64,000 nt of DNA from Salinimicrobium profundisediminis (GTDB lineage: Bacteria > Bacteroidota > Bacteroidia > Flavobacteriales > Flavobacteriaceae): the NCBI RefSeq assembly GCF_026241755.1, contig NZ_JAPJDA010000010.1, positions 64,233 to 128,232 of the forward strand. Reading direction: 5' to 3'. A program made the translations under genes and the position numbers. This document shows, piece by piece, positions 18,910 to 26,925 of the stretch. Under the pieces are notes generated by a model, which did no database searches, was not told where the DNA came from, and was given only the letters and a program-made list of their open reading frames with translations. Positions within the stretch are counted from its first letter, which is position 1. Every line of letters begins with the position of its first letter.

Positions 18910-19512
18910 ATGAAGATCAAATCGGCCGAATTTGTGATCAGCAATTCCGATGTTTCCAAATGTCCGGAAACTAAGCTGCCCGAATATGCTTTTATTGGCC
19001 GCAGTAATGTTGGGAAATCTTCCCTCATCAATGCTTTAACCAATAGAAAAGATCTCGCAAAGACATCAGGCAGGCCGGGAAAAACCCAGCTTATCAACCA
19101 TTTCCTGATCAACCAGAGCTGGTTTCTGGTAGATTTACCCGGTTATGGATATGCCCGCGTATCAAAAACGGCTAAAAAGACCTTTCAGAAGTTTATCACG
19201 CAGTATTTTGAGAAACGCGAGCAAATGCTTTGCGCTTTTGTACTCATAGACAGTCGCCATAAACCACAGGCTATAGACATGGAGTTCATGACCTGGCTGG
19301 GCGAGCACCAAATCCCCTTCTGCATCATCTTTACCAAAGCCGATAAATTAAAACCCAAAGCCCTGGAGCGCAACATTCAAAATTACCAGGAAGAAATGCT
19401 GCAGGTGTGGGAAGAAATGCCGCAGTATTTCGTGACCTCCTCGGCAAATGGACTGGGAAGCGAAGAAGTTTTGGGATACATCCAGAACATCAACGACAAT
19501 CTTCAGAAATAG
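18910..19512 (+). CDS. engB: Ribosome biogenesis GTPase EngB (YihA/YsxC)
   Basis: Small GTPase required for 50S subunit assembly. 200 residues with G1 GRSNVGKSS, switch motif GRPGKTQLIN, G3 DLPGYG, G4 TKAD and G5-like TSSANG. Length and motif order match the family. Translation ends 2 bases before the tandem-repeat region, which therefore begins right at the 3' end of this transcript. Confidence 0.96.
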   Translation: MKIKSAEFVISNSDVSKCPETKLPEYAFIGRSNVGKSSLINALTNRKDLAKTSGRPGKTQLINHFLINQSWFLVDLPGYGYARVSKTAKKTFQKFITQYFEKREQMLCAFVLIDSRHKPQAIDMEFMTWLGEHQIPFCIIFTKADKLKPKALERNIQNYQEEMLQVWEEMPQYFVTSSANGLGSEEVLGYIQNINDNLQK

Positions 19513-19514
19513 GT

Positions 19515-21165
19515 ACTCAAAAGTGCCCTTTTTAAAGGGTGACTTTTCAGCCACGAATGCACGAATAATTTCTTCTGAAAAACCTGCTTACTCTGATCTA
19601 CCCGATCAAAAGTTTTAGTCTGTTTTTTCTGAAAAGAGTTCTGAAAATGGCATTTTTGGAGGGTGACTTTTCGGCCACGAATGCACGAATAATTTCTTCT
19701 GAACAACCTGTTTACTCTGATCTACCCGACCAAAAGTATTAGTCTGTTTTTTCTGAAACGGTTCTGAAAATGGCATTTTTAAAGGGTGACTTTTCTGCCA
19801 CGAATTCACGAATAATTTCTTATGAAAAACCTGCTTACTCTGATCTACCCGACCAAAAGTATTATTCTGTTTTTTCTGAAAAGGGTTCTGAAAGTGTCAC
19901 TTTTGGAAAGAATTTAGCCACAGATGCACAGATAATTTCTTTTCTTATTCTCGCTCCTTCTCAAATGCTAAGACCAAACTGTAAGGACCATTTTCCGAAT
20001 AATGTTCTGAAACTGCCCTTTTTGAAGGGTGACTTTTCGGCCACGAATGCACGAATAATTTCTTCTGAACAACCTGTTTACTCTGATCTACCCGATCAAA
20101 AGTGTTAGTCTGTTTTTTCTGAAAAGGGTTCTGAAAATGTCATTTTTGAAGGGTGACTTTTCGGCCACGAATGCACGAATAATTTCTTCTGAACAACCTG
20201 CTTACTCTGATCTACCCGACCAAAAGTATTACTCTGTTTTTTCTGAAAAGGGTTCTGAAAATGGCATTTCTGAAGGGTGACTTTTCGGCCACGAATGCAC
20301 AAATGATCTCTTCTGAACAACCTGATTACTCTGATCTACCCGATCAAAAGTTTTAGTCTGTTTTTTCTGAAAAAGGTTCTGAAAATGCCTTTTTGAAGGG
20401 TGACTTTTCTGCCACAGATGCACGAATAATTTCTTCTGAAGAACCTGCTTACTCTGATCTACCCGACCAAAAGTATTATTCTGTTTTTTCTGAAAAAGGT
20501 TCTGAAAATGGCATTTTTGAAGGGTGACTTTTCTGCCACGAATGCACGAATAATTTCTTCTGAAGAACCCGCTTACTCTGATCTACCCGACCAAAAGTAT
20601 TAATCTGTTTTTTCTGAAAAGGGTTCTGAAAATACCATTTTTGAAGGGTGACTTTTCGGCCACGAATAGACGAATAATTCCTTCTGAAGAACCCGCTTAC
20701 TCTGAAATGCTCAACAAAACTTATTAGCCCATTCTTCCTGAAAAAGGTTCTGAAAATGTCATTTTTGAAGGGTGACTTTTCGGCCACGAATGCACGAATA
20801 ATTTCTTCTGAAGAACCCGCTTACTCTGATCTCACCCAAACGTCTTAGTGATTTTCTGAAAAAGGTTCTGAAAATGCCTTTTTGAAGGGTGACTTTTCTG
20901 CCACTAATTCACGAATAGTTTTTATCAGTTTCCTTTTCACTCTGTCCCAATACTTTTTCTCTTTATTGCTGATTGTTAATTGCTCATTGATAATTGAGAA
21001 ATTGCCACAGATGCACAGATGATTTTTTTTCAAATACTCGTCCCTTCTGAAATGCTAAGACCAAACTGTAAAAACCATTTTCTGAATAATGTTCTGAAAA
21101 TGTCACTTTTGAAGGGAAATTTTTCAGCGGCAGATGCACAGATGATCTCTTTTCAAAAATTCTGA
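19515..21165. repeat. Tandem array of ~13 units of about 124 bp
   Basis: The landmark GGGTGACTTTT recurs at 19537, 19661, 19784, 20027, 20151, 20275, 20398, 20522, 20646, 20770 and 20887, that is, every 123-124 bp (117 once). Gaps are filled by divergent copies near 19907 and 21114. Units share CCACGAATGCACGAATAAT, an ACTCTGATCTACCCGA block, a CTGTTTTTTCTGAAAA block and a dyad GAAAATGGCATTTTTG. A second unit type (19897-20009, 20996-21092) carries CCACAGATGCACAGAT and AATGCTAAGACCAAACTGTA. The array lies between convergent engB and gldC. Minus-strand open frames of 60-100 codons cross it, but 124 is not a multiple of three, so the frame changes with each unit; I do not regard it as coding. 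Confidence 0.95.
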
Positions 21166-21211
21166 TTACTGCCTACTTGATTCCTAAAAACTGATTACTG
21201 ATCACTAAAAA

Positions 21212-21547
21212 TCACTTCTTAATTTCCATTTTTTCAGCGAAGAAATCGCAGAAGTCTTTCATGGTATCGCGCATTTTTTCATCTTGTGTAGCCCTGTAGA
21301 AGGTGTCGCTCATAGTAACCATAGTCTGGTGAAAGAACATCTTCATATCGTCAAGCGGCATATCTTTGGTCCACAGGTCGATTTTTAGCGTCTCTTTTTG
21401 TTCGGCATCCCACATAGAAAGCAGCATGGCCTTGGCCTCTTTGTTTTCTACTCCCCCATCTTCGGCACTCCAATGGAGTTCTTCGGGTACGCGGTTTTCG
21501 TCTAGAGATACTTTAATATTGATGTTTGATTTTTTTGCTATAGCCAT
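21212..21547 (-). CDS. gldC: Gliding motility protein GldC
   Basis: 111-residue soluble protein without signal peptide. The full-length pattern (an NINIKVSLDENRVPEELHWS start, WDAEQKETLKIDLWTKDMP in the middle, a helical C-terminus) matches GldC of Flavobacterium-type gliders. GldC supports gliding and is normally encoded right behind gldB, as here, with a one-base overlap. Its biochemical role is not known. Confidence 0.92.
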   Translation of the reverse strand: MAIAKKSNINIKVSLDENRVPEELHWSAEDGGVENKEAKAMLLSMWDAEQKETLKIDLWTKDMPLDDMKMFFHQTMVTMSDTFYRATQDEKMRDTMKDFCDFFAEKMEIKK

Positions 21548-22506
21548 TACTTTCGGGGTTTGTATTTTGATTTTTTGAATATTGTTTCGGCATCTGTTTC
21601 TATCATCTCCTTAACAGAAACGTCTTTTTTTTCCATGAATTGTTGCACTATTTGCCAGCCTAAAAATTGTCCCAACCTGGGCGGTGCCTCAGCATCGAGT
21701 TCCAGGAAGAATTTTGAGAAAGGTGCGGGGTACAAGAATCGGGTCTGCAGATCGGAATCTGACGAATACAGCAGTTCCCGTTCTACAAAATACCTCCATA
21801 TCTGGTCTTCATTCGCCTGGGCCCACGAGAATTCTTCAGGCAGATAGGTCATTTTTTCAGCATCGGTTTTAAACGGCAATAAAATATCTTTCAGGTAGAG
21901 CATTTTTCCGTAGTAAACCATGTGCGCAAGAAAACTGCGTGAAGACGGCCCCGGCACTACGGTTTGAGCAAAAGCCCCGGCCGCATCAACAGCAATTTGA
22001 TCTTTCTGCATCTCCTTTTTTATGTAATCCTGCACCCCTGTGTACAGCGGGTGATCCATCCCCAGGTAAGTATCAAGCGCTACCAGCAGCAAGGAATCTG
22101 CCCACACCACCTGGTTGCGATAGTCAACATCAGAAGTGAGGGTAATTACCTTCGGAATGTTGCGCTGCGGGAAATAGTATTTTATATGCTGAAAAAGCTG
22201 CTCCAGTTCATCTTCTGTCTCCCTGAGATCGGGGAATTGTGTAGCCACGGCTTCATTGAGCTCCAGTTGTATGGTGTCCTCCATTTTTTGCACCCAAAGA
22301 ATGTCGGGATACTGTCGCGGAAAAAGGAATGAAAATTCCTTTTTGAGTGCCGGAAGACTGTCAGCCGTTGCATTTGCAAAGCGCTGATCGAATCTTTTCA
22401 GCTCAAGATCAATGGGAATAGCCGTAATTTCCTTCTCCTTACTGTCGTTTTCGGCGCAAGATAAAAGGCTGGCAAACAGGCAGTAAAAAAGGATTTTTTT
22501 GAACAT
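21547..22506 (-). CDS. gldB: Gliding motility lipoprotein GldB
   Basis: Lipoprotein essential for gliding in Flavobacterium. A TTG start two codons upstream (22512) is possible, but ATG at 22504-22506 gives a proper lipoprotein signal: MFKKILFYCLFASLLSC, with Cys 17 as lipidation site, followed by AENDSKEKE. The mature part of ~300 residues is helical and acidic. The GldB family shares the fold of DUF2268-type peptidases, but I see no clear HExxH zinc motif, so an enzymatic role is doubtful. Operon with gldC; divergent from nadE. Confidence 0.92.
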   Translation of the reverse strand: MFKKILFYCLFASLLSCAENDSKEKEITAIPIDLELKRFDQRFANATADSLPALKKEFSFLFPRQYPDILWVQKMEDTIQLELNEAVATQFPDLRETEDELEQLFQHIKYYFPQRNIPKVITLTSDVDYRNQVVWADSLLLVALDTYLGMDHPLYTGVQDYIKKEMQKDQIAVDAAGAFAQTVVPGPSSRSFLAHMVYYGKMLYLKDILLPFKTDAEKMTYLPEEFSWAQANEDQIWRYFVERELLYSSDSDLQTRFLYPAPFSKFFLELDAEAPPRLGQFLGWQIVQQFMEKKDVSVKEMIETDAETIFKKSKYKPRK

Positions 22507-22561
22507 AGGCAAATTAAGAATGGTTTAACGCAAGCTATTTCCAGATAATTAACTGAACAAC

Positions 22562-22581
22562 TATATTTGTTAACAAAGATA
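22562..22581. promoter_or_regulatory. Overlapping divergent promoters of nadE and gldB
   Basis: TATATTTG on the plus strand (22562-22569) is a -7 box for nadE, with a TTTC about 20 bases upstream. TATCTTTG on the minus strand (22574-22581) is a -7 box for gldB. Both match TAnnTTTG and are separated by 4 bases, so the two initiation regions overlap and polymerase should not occupy both at once. Confidence 0.5.
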
Positions 22582-22609
22582 TACCTCCAAAAGAAACTGA
22601 CCAACACTT

Positions 22610-23398
22610 ATGAAAACTAAACAGGTAATTGACCATATTGTAAACTGGTTAAAAGAATATGCTTCTCAGGCAAAGATGAATGGTTTTGTTGTTGGAATAA
22701 GTGGCGGGGTAGATTCGGCAGTGGTTTCTACACTTTGCGCAAAAACGGGATTGAGAACGCTGTGCGTAGAGCTTCCTATCCACCAGTCGCAAGACCAGGT
22801 GACCAGAGCACAGGAACATATTGCCAATTTGAAAAAGCAATTTGCCAACGTAACCGATGTACAGGTAGACCTTACCCAAACCTTTGATGTATTTTCACAA
22901 TCTGTACCCCAGGCAGAAGAAAGCCCAAAGTTACATCTTTCTATGGCCAACGTGCGGGCAAGACTACGCATGACCAGCCTTTATTACTTCGCAGGTTTGC
23001 ACAACTACCTGGTAGCAGGAACGGGCAATAAGGTTGAAGATTTTGGCGTGGGATTCTTCACCAAATACGGTGACGGCGGCGTAGACCTATCTCCCATTGC
23101 CGATCTTATGAAAAGTGAAGTCTACGAAATTGCCAGAGAACTGGATGTGATAGACAGCATTGTGATCGCGGCACCCACCGACGGACTTTTTGGAGACAGC
23201 AGAAGCGATGAAGACCAGATTGGTGCCAGCTACGACGAACTCGAATGGGCTATGAAAGAAGCTGAAAAAGGTAAGACCGAAGCCGATTTCACGGGACGCC
23301 AGCAGGAAGTTTTTCGCATCTATAAGTCCAGGCATAATGCCAATAAACACAAAATGGAACCTATCCCGGTATGCACCATTCCTCTTGACCTGAAATAA
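22610..23398 (+). CDS. nadE: NH3-dependent NAD+ synthetase
   Basis: Amidates nicotinic acid adenine dinucleotide with ammonia and ATP to give NAD+. 262 residues, the single-domain form without a glutaminase domain, so it uses free ammonia. P-loop SGGVDSAVVS lies at about residues 30-39; downstream GTGNKVEDFGVGFFTKYGDG and DLSPIADLMKSEVY are family signatures. Cytosolic. Divergent from gldB, a neighbourhood common in flavobacteria. Confidence 0.96.
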   Translation: MKTKQVIDHIVNWLKEYASQAKMNGFVVGISGGVDSAVVSTLCAKTGLRTLCVELPIHQSQDQVTRAQEHIANLKKQFANVTDVQVDLTQTFDVFSQSVPQAEESPKLHLSMANVRARLRMTSLYYFAGLHNYLVAGTGNKVEDFGVGFFTKYGDGGVDLSPIADLMKSEVYEIARELDVIDSIVIAAPTDGLFGDSRSDEDQIGASYDELEWAMKEAEKGKTEADFTGRQQEVFRIYKSRHNANKHKMEPIPVCTIPLDLK

Positions 23399-23537
23399 TT
23401 GCAGTTTATCGAAAAAATTATTTTTCGAGTAAATAAGGCAGTAAATTTCATTCTCCCCCTGACTTTACGATTAAAACTAATAATCAGCAGATTGCGATGG
23501 GATAGCCCATGGAATTTCTTGTGCTAAAATTCGAACA

Positions 23538-24176
23538 ATGATTAAAATTCTAATTGCAGACCACCATCCCATAACACGAATGGGGATATCTTCTCTGCTA
23601 GAGAAGGAAGGTGTATATGAAGTAGTGGGAAAAGTTACCAATGGCCGGGACCTTTTTAAGGCCTTAAAAAGCAAAACGCCCGATGTACTTATCCTGGAAA
23701 TTGACCTGCCCGAAATTAACGGGATTACCGCTCTGCGGACAATAAAATCTGAAAATCCGGGTACCAAGATCCTCATCCTTAGCTGTCATCCCGAAGAAAT
23801 GTATGCTTTGAACTCCATCAAGGCAGGTGCCTCCGCTTACCTCTCAAAAACGGCATCTACAGATGTGCTTCGTGAAGCAGTGCACCAGGTGGCACGGGGA
23901 GGTATTTACCTCAACAAGGAGATTAGTGAAAAGATCAACTCCGGCACTACCAGATCCAACAACATTGTTTCCCGCTATAAAAAACTCTCAACCCGTGAGA
24001 TCGAAGTACTCAACCTTCTTTCTACCGGAAAAAGGAATAAAGATATAGCCGAAGCCCTGGATATTAATGAAAAAACGGTGAGCACCTATAAGACCAGGCT
24101 GCTTAAAAAATTAAGGGTAGATAACCTTGCCGATCTTATTAACCAGGCGCGCCTGTTACAGATAAGACCTACATAA
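23538..24176 (+). CDS. NarL/LuxR-type response regulator with atypical receiver
   Basis: 212 residues: receiver domain 1-120, C-terminal LuxR helix-turn-helix ~145-208 (LSTREIEVLNLLSTGKRNKDIAEAL). The receiver deviates at key sites: the acidic pair is D8-H9 instead of D-D, and the phospho-acceptor position holds Glu (L-I-L-E54-I-D-L-P). The Ser of beta-4 (ILILSCH) and the Lys of beta-5 (YLSK) remain. Glu can mimic phospho-Asp, so the protein may be constitutively active or respond to something other than a kinase; that is inference. No kinase is adjacent. It overlaps the 3' end of dnaG by 8 bases, tail to tail. Confidence 0.93.
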   Translation: MIKILIADHHPITRMGISSLLEKEGVYEVVGKVTNGRDLFKALKSKTPDVLILEIDLPEINGITALRTIKSENPGTKILILSCHPEEMYALNSIKAGASAYLSKTASTDVLREAVHQVARGGIYLNKEISEKINSGTTRSNNIVSRYKKLSTREIEVLNLLSTGKRNKDIAEALDINEKTVSTYKTRLLKKLRVDNLADLINQARLLQIRPT

Positions 24177-26121
24177 CCCGGTTTAACTTGCCCGAAAGTA
24201 CCTTTTTAAGAGTTATGTAATCCATGATATCCTGTAAGACACCCGTAGACTCTTCGGGAGGAACTTCTTTTATTGTCCGGTTAAGTTCGTTTATCTTCTT
24301 ATTGACCAAAAACCTTCTCAAAGAAAGGATAGTTTCATTTACAAGACGACCAATTTCCGCTTTTTTACCCTTCACAAAAATCTCCATCCTTTCCCAGTCG
24401 TGAAGCACATACTGCTCTTCATCCATTAAGATACTGGTTACTTCCGAAGCATTTTCGGGAGTGAGTTCATTTATAAAAGTATCTATAGAAAATTCCTGCT
24501 CCTCATTGTATTTCTTGATCACCAGTTGATAGATCTTCTGGAAATGTTCGTTGGCAAAAGCCACCTCATCTTCCTGTAGATCAAGAAAGATCTTTTCATA
24601 AACCTTTGCCGTCATCATTTCGGGCTCCAGTGAAATTTCACCCTTGTCATCTACCTTCACCACCAGGTCTTCAAAATCTTCTTCCATCATACCGTAATGC
24701 AGCAGAAGACTAATAATGGTTCGCTCCAGCACATACAGCTCATCTACTTTCACCTGGGGCCCCGGTTCATCCCTCACCACTTCAAACTGCTTTGTCTTCT
24801 TTGGAGCTGTTTTAGCCGCTGGTTTTCCGGCCAGTTGAGCTAAAGTGGTAAACAAAACATCTTCAGAAATGTCCATGATGCGTGAAGTCTCCTGCACATA
24901 AACTTCCTGCTGAATATTATCGGGGATCTTTGAGATACTGCTCACCATATCCCGTATGAGCGAAGCTTTCTTTACCGGGTCGTTCTTAGCTTCCTCCATT
25001 AACAGGGAAGCCTTATAATTGATGAAATCCTTGGAATTTTGCTCCAGGTATAACCTTACATCTTCTTCGGAATTCTTCTTTGCAAAACTATCGGGGTCTT
25101 CCCCTTCCGGAAAAGCACACACTTTCACGTTCATGCCCTGCTCCAGAATAAGATCAATCCCCCGAATGGAAGCACGCTGCCCGGCAGCATCGCTGTCAAA
25201 AAGTACCGTGATATTCTTGGTGAGCCGGTTAATAAGCCTAATCTGCTCTGGCGTCAAAGCCGTTCCCGAAGAGGAAACTACGTTCTCAATACCCGCCTGA
25301 TTAAACTGTATCACATCGGTATACCCTTCAACCAAATAGCAATTATCCTCTTTTGCAATTGCTTGTTTAGCGTGGTAAATCCCATAAAGCACCTTGCTTT
25401 TATGGTAGATCTCACTCTCGGGACTGTTGAGATATTTCGCAGCTTTTTTGTCATTGGTTAAGATCCTTCCACCAAACCCAAGCACTCTTCCACTCATGGA
25501 TTGTATTGGAAACATCACCCTTCCCTTGAACCTGTCAAACTGCTTATCTTCTTTAACAATAGTGAGCCCGGTTTTATCGAGGTATTCCAGCTTATAACCT
25601 TTGCCAAGAGCTTCGTTGGTAAAAGCGTTCCAATCATCAAGACAGTAACCCAATCCAAATTTCGCAATGGTTTCATCTGTGAATCCGCGTTCCCTGAAGT
25701 AGCTTAGGCCAATTGCCTTGCCGAGTTCGGTTTTAAGCAGGTTATTCTGAAAATACTTTGCAGCAAATTCAGAAACCAGGTACATGCTTTCCCGTTCATC
25801 GGCCTGCTCCTTTTGTTCCTGGCTTTGTTCGGTCTCCTCCACCTCAATATTGTACTTCCTGGCGAGGTACTTTATGGCTTCAGGATAAGTAAAATGTTCG
25901 TGTTCCATCAGGAAAGCCACGACATTGCCTCCTTTGCCGCTGGAAAAATCTTTCCATATCTGCTTCACCGGGGACACCATAAAGCTGGGCGTGCGTTCCT
26001 CACTAAAAGGGCTCAATCCCTTATAGTTACTACCCGATTTCTTCAGATTCACAAAATCACCAAGCACCTCCTCTACCCGGGAAGCTTCAAAAACCTTATC
26101 TATGGTGTTTTTTGAGATCAA
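24169..26121 (-). CDS. dnaG: DNA primase DnaG, zinc ligands absent
   Basis: Makes RNA primers at replication forks. 650 residues: N-terminal CHC2-like region, TOPRIM/RNAP core (~residues 250-350) with VEGYTDVI and FDSDAAGQRA, and a C-terminal helicase-binding-like region. The usual CHC2 ligands C-P-F-H and C-F-G-C-G appear as S37-P-F-S40 and D58-F-S-S61-G, so all four zinc ligands are gone while surrounding residues (TPSF, VSP, GKGGN) are kept. I recall similar sequences in other flavobacterial primases, so this looks like lineage drift, not damage. Confidence 0.95.
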   Translation of the reverse strand: MISKNTIDKVFEASRVEEVLGDFVNLKKSGSNYKGLSPFSEERTPSFMVSPVKQIWKDFSSGKGGNVVAFLMEHEHFTYPEAIKYLARKYNIEVEETEQSQEQKEQADERESMYLVSEFAAKYFQNNLLKTELGKAIGLSYFRERGFTDETIAKFGLGYCLDDWNAFTNEALGKGYKLEYLDKTGLTIVKEDKQFDRFKGRVMFPIQSMSGRVLGFGGRILTNDKKAAKYLNSPESEIYHKSKVLYGIYHAKQAIAKEDNCYLVEGYTDVIQFNQAGIENVVSSSGTALTPEQIRLINRLTKNITVLFDSDAAGQRASIRGIDLILEQGMNVKVCAFPEGEDPDSFAKKNSEEDVRLYLEQNSKDFINYKASLLMEEAKNDPVKKASLIRDMVSSISKIPDNIQQEVYVQETSRIMDISEDVLFTTLAQLAGKPAAKTAPKKTKQFEVVRDEPGPQVKVDELYVLERTIISLLLHYGMMEEDFEDLVVKVDDKGEISLEPEMMTAKVYEKIFLDLQEDEVAFANEHFQKIYQLVIKKYNEEQEFSIDTFINELTPENASEVTSILMDEEQYVLHDWERMEIFVKGKKAEIGRLVNETILSLRRFLVNKKINELNRTIKEVPPEESTGVLQDIMDYITLKKVLSGKLNRVM

Positions 26122-26142
26122 TTTTTACTGCGGAAATTTTGG

Positions 26143-26150
26143 CAAATGTA
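26143..26150 (-). promoter_or_regulatory. -7 box of the dnaG promoter
   Basis: TACATTTG on the minus strand matches TAnnTTTG and lies 21 bases before the dnaG start. No clean TTG is seen at -33. Confidence 0.45.
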
Positions 26151-26242
26151 AGGTATATATAAAAACCAGAAAGGAATTTGGTTATTGAAAATGCTTGCCT
26201 GGTTCTCTTGTGGGCCTTACATAAATTCTCTTCTAATGATCC

Positions 26243-26535
26243 TTACAACTTCAATTTAACAGGATTTTGCCGGCTGTCCCAAATTGTGAGGATGAGGATA
26301 TGACTTTCTAATATTTCATAAAACATCAGGTAATCTTTAATAATATACATTCGAACACTCTTTAGGGAGGTAGGTTTTCCCATTGTTGGATTTTCCCTTA
26401 TCTGGAGAACAGCCAATTGAAATAACCTGAAAAGCTTTTTACTATAAACTTTTGATTTGTCCTTTGATGCCAGTATTCCAGAATTTTCCTTCTATCATCT
26501 TTGGCACGACGTGACCAGACTATTCTTTTAGCCAT
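26243..26535 (-). pseudogene. ParE/RelE-family toxin, frameshifted
   Basis: The ATG at 26533-26535 lies inside the antitoxin's last codons and opens MAKRIVWSRRAKDDRRKILE, a typical ParE beginning. The frame meets a stop after ~47 codons. Shifting frame near 26449-26463 restores a full C-terminal half (SKKLFRLFQLAVLQIRENP, YIIKDYLMFYEILE, ILTIWDSRQNP) that ends at 26243. The span is 293 bases, one short of a 97-residue toxin, so a single-base deletion (or sequencing error) is the simplest explanation. The local ACAAATCAAAAG is not a classic slippery site. Confidence 0.8.
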
Positions 26536-26759
26536 TCTTCAGTTCCCCGATCTACTTCTTCATTTGTAAAAAATTCTCCTCCTCTGTATTGCTCTCTTGC
26601 TTCATTTATAGCTGAAATCTGTGCCTCATTTAGAACATAATCCTTTTCAATCACCTCTCCAGTTAGCATGTTATAAAGCACTTTCAGTAACTTCACGTTC
26701 TCAACTTGCTTTATTTCTGCAATCAATTTCTCCCTTATTTCCATTTTATTCATCTCCAT
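26520..26759 (-). CDS. Putative type II antitoxin
   Basis: 79 residues: MEIREKLIAEIKQVENVKLLKVLYNMLTG, then an acidic C-terminal part ending EEWLKE. No DNA-binding motif is obvious, but the size, acidity and a toxin start that overlaps its 3' end by 16 bases match Bacteroidetes antitoxins paired with ParE/RelE toxins. If the toxin really is broken, the antitoxin is an orphan that could still neutralise related toxins. Confidence 0.75.
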   Translation of the reverse strand: MEMNKMEIREKLIAEIKQVENVKLLKVLYNMLTGEVIEKDYVLNEAQISAINEAREQYRGGEFFTNEEVDRGTEEWLKE

Positions 26760-26871
26760 CCTTTTAATTTTTAAAGCAAATTTTAATTTTCTTTATTTTC
26801 TCGTGAAAGCAGTAATTGATATTTTTAGTATATCATCTTAAATATAGCAAAAAACATGCTGTAATAATCTC

Positions 26872-26899
26872 AAAAAAAAGGACACCCGAAGATGTCCTT
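26872..26899 (-). terminator. Terminator of the sigma/OM-barrel operon
   Basis: Arms AAGGACA (26878-26884) and TGTCCTT (26893-26899), with a run of eight T on the minus strand. It lies 27 bases after the barrel gene stop. Confidence 0.85.
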
Positions 26900-26925
26900 A
26901 ATCAAATTATAACCGGTGGCTAATT

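Noticed and set aside
19503-20787. Series of 62-103 codon minus-strand frames in the array
   Set aside because: They repeat the same text in shifting frames because the unit is not a multiple of three; no start or ribosome site is shared.
19515-21165. CRISPR array
   Set aside because: Units are ~124 bp and similar throughout; there are no short repeats with unique spacers and no cas genes.
26440-26465. Programmed -1 frameshift in the toxin gene
   Set aside because: No X-XXY-YYZ slippery heptamer or downstream stem is visible; a simple one-base deletion explains it better.
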